From DAOUJI01 sp965219565 (GTDB lineage Bacteria; Chloroflexota; Dehalococcoidia; Lucifugimonadales; JAGWBF01), in contig OZ244780.1 in the NCBI GenBank assembly GCA_965219565.1, positions 1,116,001 to 1,180,000 on the forward strand: a stretch of DNA of 64,000 bases, written 5' to 3'. The notes under the pieces were generated by a model that saw only the letters and a list, made by a program, of their open reading frames with translations, searched no databases and was not told where the DNA came from. Below, in pieces: positions 9,260-17,187 of the stretch (the stretch's first letter is position 1; the number at the start of each line of letters is the position of its first letter). The position numbers were made by a program, and so were the translations under genes.

Positions 9260-9709
9260 TCAGCTGTCCATGCCTGTCATCATCGCTGTGAAACGCCTCT
9301 GCATCTCCTCCGGCGTAACCTCGTCGAGAAAATGGCCGACGTTCCAGCGATGGCCAGAAAGGTCACGCAACCAGCCCGACCGCTCGCCGTAAAACTGGTC
9401 CTCCGGTTCGTTCTCGATCTCGGCGCCCGCCTCGGACGCGCGACGAATCACCGCGTCGGCATCGACGACTTGCAGGTGCATCGTGACCGAGGTGCCGCCT
9501 CATGTCAGCGGTCCTAGGATGCCGTATTCAGGGAACTCTTCAGCCAGCATGAGCTCCGTGCCGCCGAAATCGAGCACGGCGTGCCCAATTCGCCCGTTGG
9601 GATCCGTCAGTCGAAACTTCTCATTTGCCCCGAAAACCGACGTATAGAACTCGATCGACCTGGCGGCATCATTGACCTGCAGATATGTGAGCAGGTGATG
9701 GATCCTCAT
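9260..9709 (-). pseudogene. VOC (glyoxalase-like) family gene interrupted by an in-frame TGA
   Basis: The minus strand encodes a single vicinal-oxygen-chelate domain of about 149 codons. It starts at the ATG at 9709 (M-R-I-H-H-L-L-T-Y-L-Q-V-N-D-A-A) and ends after F-T-A-M-M-T-G-M-D-S. A TGA at 9500-9502 divides it: the frame continues without shift into G-G-T-S-V-T-M-H-L-Q-V-V-D-A-D-A-V, exactly what follows in homologues. One C-to-T change in a CGA Arg codon would explain it. The second half has an internal ATG at 9481, but half a domain is unlikely to fold alone. It could be a pseudogene, a sequencing error, or, less likely, read-through. VOC proteins include glyoxalases, dioxygenases and PhnB-like proteins. 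Confidence 0.8.
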
Positions 9710-9912
9710 GGCGGCAGCGCACTACTTTCTATGAAGTTTATCTTGTGGACGCCGTTGCAGCATACGCTGACTACATTGTTGGTGGGTTCCGGGTCAGTCT
9801 AGCAACGGTGGACGGGTGCGCCAATTTGGGGTGTCGGTGGAAGCGGGGCCTTGTCATAGCCGTGGCCAAGTGGGAAGTATATGAAGGGAGGTGAGTCATG
9901 GGGGACGAACAG

Positions 9913-10168
9913 TAATTGGTGGACGAGGAATTCGCCTTGCTTCGCACCTGTTAGAACGCTATCCCAGACCCTCGTCAGCATTGCGGGATGGGTACATTCT
10001 CTGGAAGGAGTGTTGAGCCTGAACGTGTTGGGTCTTATGGCCAACTGCCGGTCCTTCAGCGGAATCCGGCGGTTTGGAGAATTACACCCGGAGGCGCTGC
10101 AGGGGTTGAAGCTGCGGCGCAGCCCTTCCGTGCCCACTCTGGGAAGGGCGCTCCGCCAAGTGGCGTAG
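9913..10168 (+). mobile_element. ISAs1-family transposase remnant (N-terminal DDE-associated domain)
   Basis: The plus strand holds the N-terminal domain of an ISAs1-type transposase in two frames. A first piece contains A-I-P-D-P-R. After a frameshift comes L-E-G-V-L-S-L-N-V-L-G-L-M-A-N-C-R-S-F, followed by R-F-G-E-L-H-P-E-A and S-V-P-T-L-G-R-A-L-R-Q-V. This matches the family pattern of a hydrophobic helix, a G-x-R-S motif and a P-S-x-x-T-L-x-R-x-x-R motif. The catalytic DDE domain is missing and stops follow at once. It is a decayed fragment, not an active element. Confidence 0.65.
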
Positions 10169-10805
10169 AGATGGTGGCTGATTACAGCGCCAAGGCGGAC
10201 GCAATGGTAAAGGTTTTTGATTTTGTCAAGTTTGGTGGGCCTAAGTTGACGGTAGGCTGAACCATCTTCGAGTTGTGGATGGGACTGTGAGCTTCTCAGG
10301 CCCATCCACTCAATCCTTGAGGGAGGATAGGAGCAACGTCCTGACTTAGAACCCGGGTCACTCGTGAAGTCACGGTCCTCCCCATCTTCGGGGCTGAGAA
10401 TAGTTGCCACTCTCGATTGTCGCTCTGGTGCCCCATCGAAAACAAGTGCTGGGCGATAGGTTAGCCCTCTAGGACTTGACGAAAGCCCGTGGCTGCCCCC
10501 TATGTGCCGTCTTTAGCCAATCGCAACGGAAACCTGCGGTATTCTTGGGTTGCGAAACTTGAGCCACTAAAGCTAGGCAGCGGACCTGAGGCTCCTAACC
10601 GGCATGATCGGAGAGTCAACCTACATCCCCGACACTGCTTTCATCTTTCATCCTCAGCAGGGATACCGAAGAGTCGTTCAGTTGACCGTGTCAGGCAGGA
10701 CGCTGGTCACCAAACTCCTGCCAGCTAGCCTCGGTGTCGCCGTCGAAGTCCATTTTCAGAACCGCGCATTGGCTGGCGGTGCCGAAGTCTCACGGATCGT
10801 CTATG
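10169..10805. other. Non-coding stretch between two transposase remnants
   Basis: About 640 bases with only short, overlapping frames of low quality. Nothing here resembles a complete gene or RNA. It probably consists of eroded insertion-sequence DNA, since transposase fragments lie on both sides. Confidence 0.4.
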
Positions 10806-10930
10806 CCGGTACGCGTTGGCCTGGCGCCTGCCCAGCACCCTGGACGCAGACTTGTGCATCGAGACACTGAAGGAGGCGTTGAGCGACGGAAGACCTGAGC
10901 TCTTCAAGACCGACCGGGGGAAGCCAGCCA
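10806..10930 (+). mobile_element. IS3-family OrfB (rve integrase) fragment
   Basis: A short frame reads A-L-A-W-R-L-P-S-T-L-D-A-D-L-C-I-E-T-L-K-E-A-L (split here by family numbering), then G-R-P-E-L-F and T-D-R-G. This matches the retroviral-integrase core of IS3 OrfB proteins, where the pattern is LAWRLSNTLDADFC, later TDQGSQF. The sequences on both sides are out of frame or unrelated. Only about 40 codons remain. A decayed IS3 OrfA lies at 54284-54695 and could be from a related element. Confidence 0.6.
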
Positions 10931-11014
10931 AGCTACAGTCCATCATTCCATATCGTATTCAGACCGTCACCCGTTGCTGGCTCAGGTCCACCTCGGCGTG
11001 TCGTCAATCACCCC

Positions 11015-12442
11015 CTACCTTGGTGGGACCAGGATCCAGTGCTTGGGACCGATCTCAGAGTCGATTCGGGCAAGATCAACCTCCGGCTCTATCAGACGAG
11101 TCGCAGGCCGTCCGTTGTACGTGACGTAGGCGTCAGCACGAATTTCAACCCCTTCGTGCCCTCTCCCGATAAGGTCGTCGCGGATGAAGTGGGCAGTGGC
11201 CAGGATCATATCTGGCTGATATGCCATACGCTCCACTTGAGTCGCCGTCAGGTACTCCTCTGGATAGACCAATCTTTCTCCATTCATACCCCGACTGATC
11301 ACACAATACTTTACAAGGCCAGTCTTCTCCGTGACGAGCACTCTCCAAGAGAATTGGTAGCCTTCCTCCGTCCAGCGCACATTCCCAGGGTAGGCTAGGT
11401 GCCTCAGAGGCACGAGCACTTGCACTGCCAAGAATATAACTCCGAGGAGGAAAGCTGGCCGAACTGGCCACGAAAGAGATCGTGCTTCCGTCGGGGGCGT
11501 GGGAACGTGAGTAGATCCAGGCAACATACTAGTTGATCTACGGAATCGTTTAATGAGACGGATCGGCCAGTCAGGTTCAAAGAAGACCAACGTTGCCCCG
11601 ATCATTATCCAAGGGAACATGCCAATAGGGGGGAACAGCACTCCCGTGGCTATGTGGAACATCACGAGTACGACATGGGCGAAGGGCCGGGTCCTCCTCC
11701 AGATCAGCCACCCCACTATGGTCAAGTCGAAGCAAGCGCCACCCCAACTCATGGCGTAAGGGACCCACGCTTCCCGCAGGAATGACCCGATAAGGGGTGT
11801 GTCAGTGCTGTTGTAGAGCCAGATGCGTAGCGGCTCAGCGTGAAACAGCCAATCGGGATTCAGCTTCGCAATTCCGGCGAAGATGTAGACGAGACCAACC
11901 TGCGCCCTCAGCATCCACAGTATGGCCCTCGGAATAGTACTGATTTCCTCCACTGGAGATGCTCTTCGAGAGTCTAGAGACAATGTACGACTCAGGGGTA
12001 AGAAGATCATGATGAAACTGATCAGGCTGACGAAGTAGTAATGATTGAGATACGTTGTCTGATCAATCAGCTCGATGTAGGTGAAGAGCAGAAAGAACGC
12101 GGTGATGGACAGTCGGTAGCGATACCCCAGCGCAACGCAGAGGCTTGCAAGCCCCAGGAGAGCGAACTGAATGTACATGCCCCACCCGGGCCAGGCCTGG
12201 ACCCATCCGAACCCGTAGTAGCTGAAGTGGTACGCCGGCTCGATGTACAGATCGGAAACCCAGCCATTTGCGACGAACCGGACCACCGCAGCCATGCCGA
12301 GAAGGCCGAATAGTATGCGGAAGACGGCTGCCGAAGCGGGCGAGACCGGCTCACGCATGACTTGGCTAGCAAGACGGAAGGAGTCCACCCTAGCGCGTCT
12401 CGTGCCGACTGGTATTTTGGGTAAGGCTATTGAAGAAGACAT
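11015..12442 (-). CDS. HTTM-domain membrane protein (vitamin K-dependent gamma-carboxylase-like)
   Basis: A 475-residue polytopic membrane protein with the horizontally transferred transmembrane (HTTM) domain, related to vitamin K-dependent gamma-carboxylase. Several hydrophobic helices are visible in the first 300 residues. The family-typical segments D-Q-T-T-Y-L-N-H-Y-Y-F, Q-V-G-L-V-Y-I-F-A-G-I-A-K-L-N-P-D-W and P-I-G-M-F-P-W are present. The C-terminal third (about 350-475) is soluble. The biochemical activity of bacterial HTTM proteins is mostly unproven. It is the last gene of a minus-strand cluster with an imelysin and a di-heme oxidoreductase. The three are recurrent neighbours in bacteria, which suggests a shared role at the cell surface, probably in iron or heme handling. 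Confidence 0.85.
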   Translation of the reverse strand: MSSSIALPKIPVGTRRARVDSFRLASQVMREPVSPASAAVFRILFGLLGMAAVVRFVANGWVSDLYIEPAYHFSYYGFGWVQAWPGWGMYIQFALLGLASLCVALGYRYRLSITAFFLLFTYIELIDQTTYLNHYYFVSLISFIMIFLPLSRTLSLDSRRASPVEEISTIPRAILWMLRAQVGLVYIFAGIAKLNPDWLFHAEPLRIWLYNSTDTPLIGSFLREAWVPYAMSWGGACFDLTIVGWLIWRRTRPFAHVVLVMFHIATGVLFPPIGMFPWIMIGATLVFFEPDWPIRLIKRFRRSTSMLPGSTHVPTPPTEARSLSWPVRPAFLLGVIFLAVQVLVPLRHLAYPGNVRWTEEGYQFSWRVLVTEKTGLVKYCVISRGMNGERLVYPEEYLTATQVERMAYQPDMILATAHFIRDDLIGRGHEGVEIRADAYVTYNGRPATRLIEPEVDLARIDSEIGPKHWILVPPR

Positions 12443-12455
12443 GGATGGTGGTCTG

Positions 12456-13520
12456 CTAGCGGAGGCTATCTCCGTCCGTGTCTGTGAACCCCACAGATAT
12501 TCCTAGCAAGCTGACTACCTCGGTAGCCATTGTCCGCTGCAGCTCTGTGAGTCGCTCGTAAACATTACGCACCTGGTGGGGATGCTGGACTACGGCGGTG
12601 CGCAATGTTCCTTCAACAGAATCGATTGCTGCAATGGCCGCGGTGAGTTGGCTTTGCATGCGTTGGTCGGTGTCTTCCGAGAGAGGCCGCACCAACGCCG
12701 AGATACCCAGGGCCTCTTGTCCAGAACCTTCGTACACGGCCTGGACTCCAAGGATCTCGCGGCGCAGGTCTTGTAGACCGTTGCCTGCGGTGTTGCCGGG
12801 AATCGCGGATAGGTCAACGACTCCATCTCTCAACCCCAGAGCCGAGGCCAACCGCATGTCGACGATATCCCGGATGAGAAAGACCTGGGTTCGCACGACG
12901 TCTGCCACGGCAGCGCTGGCGATCAACGCTGTGTTGGATCGCTCCGTGAAGAAGTCTCGGTAGGCAGACCGGTGCTCCGTTCCTTTTACCCACTCCGACA
13001 GAATTGCGTCCGTCTCTTCAACGGCAACCTTTGTCAATGCACTCAGGTAAGAACAGCGTGAATCAGAGACGTTGAAACTGGCGAGAGCATCACTCTCAAA
13101 AAGAACATACTCGACAGCTCCGAACCCACGATGGTTGGCTGCTAATGCTTCACGAACTTCGTCGGCTGTAACAGGGCGTTCCTCAGCCAGCAGCCGGTTG
13201 ACACCACTGACATCGGTCGGCACCCAGTCGAGCAGGCTGATGGACCGTCGTTCCATCACTGGTCCGACCCACGTTGCCTTCGACCTCAACCAGGACGATC
13301 GGGCGCCACGCCACGATTGTCGAGCCGCCTCTAGCGAGGCGTCGCTGGGTGCGTTGCATAGCGTTTCTACGTCCTTGTCTAATTGAACCACGTCCCTAGC
13401 AATGTTCTCGTAGGCGGGGACGATAACTTCGTCGGTGAGGCTGATCAAGACATCCCTGTCAGAGGGAACATCTGAGGTACACGCCGTCATGAATAGGACC
13501 AGAACAGTCAACATTGGCAC
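12456..13520 (-). CDS. Imelysin-family lipoprotein (peptidase M75-like fold)
   Basis: A surface lipoprotein of about 354 residues with the all-helical imelysin fold, a family linked to iron uptake. A short signal peptide ends at F-M-T-A-C. The segment E-V-I-V-P-A-Y-E-N-I-A and the W-R-G-A-R-S-S-W-L block are typical. At the conserved G-x-H-x-x-E site it reads G-F-G-A-V-E, so the histidine is replaced by glycine while the glutamate is kept. Variants like this occur in the family's second type. The start is uncertain: a GTG at 13520 precedes the signal peptide, with AGGAGG rather far upstream, and an ATG follows two codons later. It is 13 bases before the HTTM gene and downstream of the di-heme protein, so probably one operon. 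Confidence 0.85.
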   Translation of the reverse strand: MPMLTVLVLFMTACTSDVPSDRDVLISLTDEVIVPAYENIARDVVQLDKDVETLCNAPSDASLEAARQSWRGARSSWLRSKATWVGPVMERRSISLLDWVPTDVSGVNRLLAEERPVTADEVREALAANHRGFGAVEYVLFESDALASFNVSDSRCSYLSALTKVAVEETDAILSEWVKGTEHRSAYRDFFTERSNTALIASAAVADVVRTQVFLIRDIVDMRLASALGLRDGVVDLSAIPGNTAGNGLQDLRREILGVQAVYEGSGQEALGISALVRPLSEDTDQRMQSQLTAAIAAIDSVEGTLRTAVVQHPHQVRNVYERLTELQRTMATEVVSLLGISVGFTDTDGDSLR

Positions 13521-13606
13521 GAACCGTGTAAGAACCCTCCTCAGTAGAGCGACTTCAAGAATCTGATAAGGGCTCTTCGTTCCTCCACAGTCAGGCCCGA
13601 AAAGAA

Positions 13607-14968
13607 TTATCGAGCTTCCTCCGCTTCGCCACCATGCCAAAGGATGGCTTCCTCTATGCTGCGAGCGCGGCCATCGTGGAGGAACATTGTGTGGCCGTTC
13701 ACCGTCTCCACGAGTCCGCTGCCCCAGAGCGGTGGAGTACGCCACTCCGTACCCGATGCCTGACCATCGGGACGATTGTCCGTAAGACCTTCGCCCATGT
13801 CGTGGAGCAGCAGGTCTGTATAGGGGAAGATCACCTGGTTTCGGAGGGGTTCTACCGGGTGTGTGTCTTCGGTCTCATGGCGAGGCGTATGGCACACCGA
13901 ACACTGGGACTGGACGAATAGCCGGGCTCCTTGTTGCACTTCCTTATCTTCAGTATCACGCATGGCGGGTACTGCCAGAGTTTGTATGTAAAGGGTGACC
14001 TTCTCCAGACGACTGTCTGGTATCTCGGGGATTCCTCCGTTCGGAGCCAGGCGACACTCCTCTTGGCTCGACGGGCAATTCTCATCCGGAAACAGGCTGG
14101 ATGTGATGCCGATATCTCCCAGAAACGCGCTTGCAGCTTGCTGCTCAACGGTGGGCTGGTTCGCCTTCCATCCGAAACGTCCGAGGACTAGCTGGTCGCG
14201 CCGGATGTCCCAAACAAAGTTGGGGCGCCCGGAAATGCCGTCGCCGTTAGCATCCTCAAGATCCGCCAGGGCCAAGATACGCTGCTCCGGTATCGCCTCA
14301 AGCGGCCCCATACCGATGATCGCGGGCGCTACGCGAGGCGATACCTGGACCTCTGGGTGAAGCGGGCCAAAGGTAAGGTCTTCGATGCCGTAGATCGGTT
14401 GGTGAAGGGTGTACGTTGTGCCATCCGCATACTGGCCTTGGATTTCCTCGTAGAGGATCACGATTCGCCCTTCAGCTGTCACCCCGAGAATCGATCGGTC
14501 CTGTAGCTGCCCTCCGTACGTGAGTTCATCAACAGGGCCATTCTTGCCTGAGATGCTCAGCCGAAGGAGCAGGCCACGTTCTGGGTCGCTAGCATTGTCG
14601 GGGGGCTTACCTCTGCCATCATGGCTATGACAGGAGGAACAAGACAAGGCGTTATGTGTGGGTCCCACCCCATCTCTCGCCTCCGTACTGGAGGGAGCTG
14701 CGACCCAGTTCTGATTGAAGAAGCTGTCGCCGACCTCGAAGATGCGTCGAAGATCATTGGGTAGGTTGCGAGCCGACAGCTCGAAGGCATTGCCACTCGC
14801 GCTGAGGGCCGTGGTGTCTCCTCCCAACATCGGGTTGTAGACGACGCTTAGGTCGATGTCACCATCGCCGTCTCCACAGGATAGGATGGCTAAGAGCACG
14901 ACCGCCAGCAGCGGCAATACCGCCAACGGTCGAGCCCATGGCTTAGCTAGAAGGTCGGAGCGATGCAT
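13607..14968 (-). CDS. Di-heme oxidoreductase-family lipoprotein (DHOR)
   Basis: A 453-residue exported c-type cytochrome-like protein of the di-heme oxidoreductase ('thiol oxidoreductase') family. The signal peptide ends with a lipobox I-L-S-C (Cys31). Two heme-attachment motifs are present: C-S-S-C-H at 110-114 and C-S-V-C-H at 356-360. Family sequences D-G-I-S-G-R-P-N-F-V-W and L-G-R-F-G-W-K-A-N-Q-P-T-V lie between them. The C-terminal segment R-T-P-P-L-W-G-S-G-L-V is typical. In other bacteria DHOR genes sit next to imelysins, as here, and are iron-regulated. A role as a redox partner in periplasmic iron or heme uptake is inferred. It starts 6 bases after the remnant end of the chimeric imelysin gene. 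Confidence 0.9.
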   Translation of the reverse strand: MHRSDLLAKPWARPLAVLPLLAVVLLAILSCGDGDGDIDLSVVYNPMLGGDTTALSASGNAFELSARNLPNDLRRIFEVGDSFFNQNWVAAPSSTEARDGVGPTHNALSCSSCHSHDGRGKPPDNASDPERGLLLRLSISGKNGPVDELTYGGQLQDRSILGVTAEGRIVILYEEIQGQYADGTTYTLHQPIYGIEDLTFGPLHPEVQVSPRVAPAIIGMGPLEAIPEQRILALADLEDANGDGISGRPNFVWDIRRDQLVLGRFGWKANQPTVEQQAASAFLGDIGITSSLFPDENCPSSQEECRLAPNGGIPEIPDSRLEKVTLYIQTLAVPAMRDTEDKEVQQGARLFVQSQCSVCHTPRHETEDTHPVEPLRNQVIFPYTDLLLHDMGEGLTDNRPDGQASGTEWRTPPLWGSGLVETVNGHTMFLHDGRARSIEEAILWHGGEAEEAR

Positions 14969-14974
14969 ACGTTC

Positions 14975-16216
14975 CTAGCTGACGTTGATCGTAATACCTA
15001 CCTGCTGGGCGGCCTCAACGATCGTATCGGTCTGGTTTTATAGGGCAACTATTGTGTCGAGGATGGCGCGGCGGCTATGGTCGGCATCTGAAAGTCCCTG
15101 TACCAGAGCACCGTCGAAGGGAGCAGGTATCGACCTAGCAAGGATGACCGAGCGATTGATCTCATCTGCCAAGGACTCTGCAAGGTCCTCGTCCTCCGCC
15201 CCAATAAGGTCCTTGATGCCAGGCCCGGAGACGTCTCCGTACTGGCCCAGGTACACACGCTGGACACCTAGAGCGTTGGCTACGATGTCCGACGTTGTAT
15301 TGTCAGAGAAGCAGGAGTGCTCGTCTTCATGAGATCGTTCCTCGTAGGCAACCGTCATGCGTTCTCCTGCGAGTTCGCCCCGACTCATCTCTCCTATGCC
15401 GGTAATGATGTCGGTAATCGCCTCATCGGAGTCCTTAGCGACGAACCGGGCACGGTAGTTGCTTGCACCCGGCGCCCAGGCATCCACCACCTGCTGCAGA
15501 TGAGCGAGCAGAAGATCGGACGTCACGGCGAGGTAAGTCCTGCGGCGGTCGGCGTCCTCACAGGCCACCAGCGCTCCCATCTCCATGGAGCACCTGATCA
15601 GCGCGCCCGTCTTTCGAGAGATCATCTCCAGGTAGTCGTCCAACTTGACGTCCACTCGCCCCTCGAAGGCCAAGTCCATGCACTGGCCGCTGGTCATATC
15701 CAGGTAGCCTTTGGTAAGCACACGGGAAACCCGCAAAGCCCGCGTGGGAGTCACCCCTCTAGCAGCCAACTCCAGAGCAATGAGGTCGGCTATAGACCTC
15801 ATGGCGTTTCCCGAAATCATGGCCTGGGGCTGTCCCCACAATGCCCACACAGTGGGGCGGTGGCGGCGCTCCAGGTCCCCGTCCTGAATGTCATCGTGAA
15901 TCAGCGAGAAGTTGTGTATCAGCTCCAGGGCCGCAGCGGCCGGAAGCCCTGGGGTCCAGTCGCCGCTCAGCGCCTCGCAGGCGAAGAGACACAAAGTGGG
16001 ACGCAGCGCCTTGCCTTGGGGGACTGGGACCGCCGGAGGTTCACCATCCTGGTTCATCCAACCGATGTGATACTGGAGCATGTCCTCCAGGTTTTGTGAC
16101 CGGCGTTCCCCAACCGGGTCGCCGCCGATACCGTTTTTCCCTACTGCCGGGTCCGGGAGCTTATTACCCGCAGCCCGGAGCTCTCCTTCGAGACCTTCTT
16201 TGTAGCGGGAGAACAT
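14975..16216 (-). pseudogene. Chimeric gene: polyprenyl synthase N-terminus joined to imelysin C-terminus
   Basis: The open frame (ATG 16216, TAA at 15038) encodes two unrelated halves. Residues 1 to about 220 are a trans-isoprenyl diphosphate synthase: start M-F-S-R-Y-K-E-G-L-E, K-A-L-R-P-T-L, first aspartate motif D-D-I-Q-D, and later R-K-T-G-A-L. The second aspartate motif needed for catalysis is absent. Near position 15550 the sequence turns into an IrpA-type imelysin: V-V-D-A-W-A-P-G, E-L-A-G-E-R-M-T-V, then E-D-E-H-S-C-F-S-D-N-T. The imelysin N-terminal half is missing. After the TAA the same frame continues N-Q-T-D-T-I-V-E-A-A-Q-Q-V-G-I to a TAG at 14975, a typical imelysin end. So it is both fused and prematurely stopped. 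A longer start (TTG at 16351) is less likely. Confidence 0.8.
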
Positions 16217-16269
16217 AGGGGGAAGGGATGGCGCCGGGGCTCTTCGCGCATGGGCGTTCAACGTACTGA

Positions 16270-16545
16270 TGTTGCCCACTCCTGCCAAACTAGGCGACTT
16301 GCCCGGACAAGATCGCAATACATCGCGAGACGATGCTTGCAATCCTAGCAAAGGGGGAGCAGGCTGGGGACCTAAGGACAGCGTTGATAGCTATCCGCGA
16401 GGGACGGAGTACTCTGGAGTTATTAAGTCGCCTCTCTGGGGAATTGGCGGGAGGCGAACAGCCGGTGCAGGTCAGACAAGTCACGATAGTGTTGCCAGCA
16501 GGACATGAGCCGCCGGTAATAGAGGGAGAGGGGCAAGTTGAGTAG
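16270..16545 (+). pseudogene. Phage-like protein C-terminal fragment (terminase small-subunit-like), low certainty
   Basis: The frame has no credible start; the first ATG is at 16333. It encodes a helical stretch, L-R-T-A-L-I-A-I-R-E-G-R-S-T-L-E-L-L-S-R, then a short acidic tail. Similar I-R-E-x-R-x-x-L-E-L-x-x-x-L-x-G-E-L helices end many phage small-terminase-like or hypothetical proteins. Its place just left of a tRNA 3' fragment fits a prophage remnant. Identity is tentative. Confidence 0.35.
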
Positions 16546-16943
16546 CAGAGGCTACCAGTGGGTTCCGGAGTCGACGGCTGACCTGCTAATGCACCGGCAC
16601 CCCAATAAATTCGAGGTTGCCAGAGAGGGCATCGTGGAGTCTGTACTGGAGTCTGACACACAAAACGGAACCGGCCCAATTAGCTACGTAATTCGGTGTT
16701 TTCGGTGTAGGAACGAAAGCTAAGTGCTTTGGTGTTCACCCAGGCCCCGGCAATGTGGGCTTCTATCTCTCTCCTATGACCGTGTAGTTGTCCTCGAGCC
16801 AGGTGTCCGCACCAACAAAGTTCAGCTTCCGAGTTGGACATCTATTCTACATGATCAGGAAGGACTAACCGGACTGGGGGGTACAACGCGCACCACAAAT
16901 GCCTACAGGATTATACCTGAGGAGACGCGTCGGACGACTTTCC

Positions 16944-16993
16944 ACGGTTTCGTAAACCGCAGGTCAAGGGTTCGAATCCCCTCGCCGGCTCCA
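16944..16993 (+). repeat. 3' half of a tRNA-Thr(CGT): probable integration scar (att site)
   Basis: The 50 bases form an anticodon arm (C-G-G-T / A-C-C-G stem around the loop TTCGTAA, anticodon CGT), the variable loop, a T-arm with TTCGAAT, the acceptor 3' strand CGCCGGC, a discriminator T and an encoded CCA. The matching acceptor 5' strand (GCCGGCG) and D-arm are absent upstream, so this is not a functional tRNA gene. One mismatch is seen in the T stem (A-C). Integrases of phages and islands commonly use tRNA 3' halves as attachment sites and leave such a copy at the far end. No intact tRNA-Thr is in the window. Confidence 0.75.
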
Positions 16994-17187
16994 TTTCCAG
17001 AAATAAAATCAGGGCCCACGAGATATTCAGGGACCGCTGCTTTTTTGAATTGCCGACATTTTGCCGACGTTGTTTAGTTCAACTCGGGTGTCGATTGACT
17101 GCAGGTGTCCGAGGCAACAACCGCACTAGCATAGCCCACGATTTTCGTGTTGACTCCCTCGTGGGACCAGAAAACGCCTTCTGTAGG
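16994..17187. other. Spacer after the tRNA fragment with a short direct repeat
   Basis: This spacer contains TTGCCGACATTTTGCCGAC (17050-17068), in which TTGCCGAC occurs twice in tandem. No gene is recognised. Together with 16546-16943, which is also featureless, it forms the flanks of the probable integration scar. Confidence 0.35.

Noticed and set aside
9500..9502. TGA as a recoded (selenocysteine or other) codon
   Set aside because: No SECIS-like hairpin seen and homologues are expected to have an ordinary residue there; a point mutation is simpler.
9799..10410. Minus-strand frame of about 203 codons
   Set aside because: Overlaps the ISAs1 remnant on the other strand and has no recognisable protein motif.
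16724..17077. Plus-strand frame through the tRNA fragment
   Set aside because: It reads through tRNA-derived sequence; coding is not credible.
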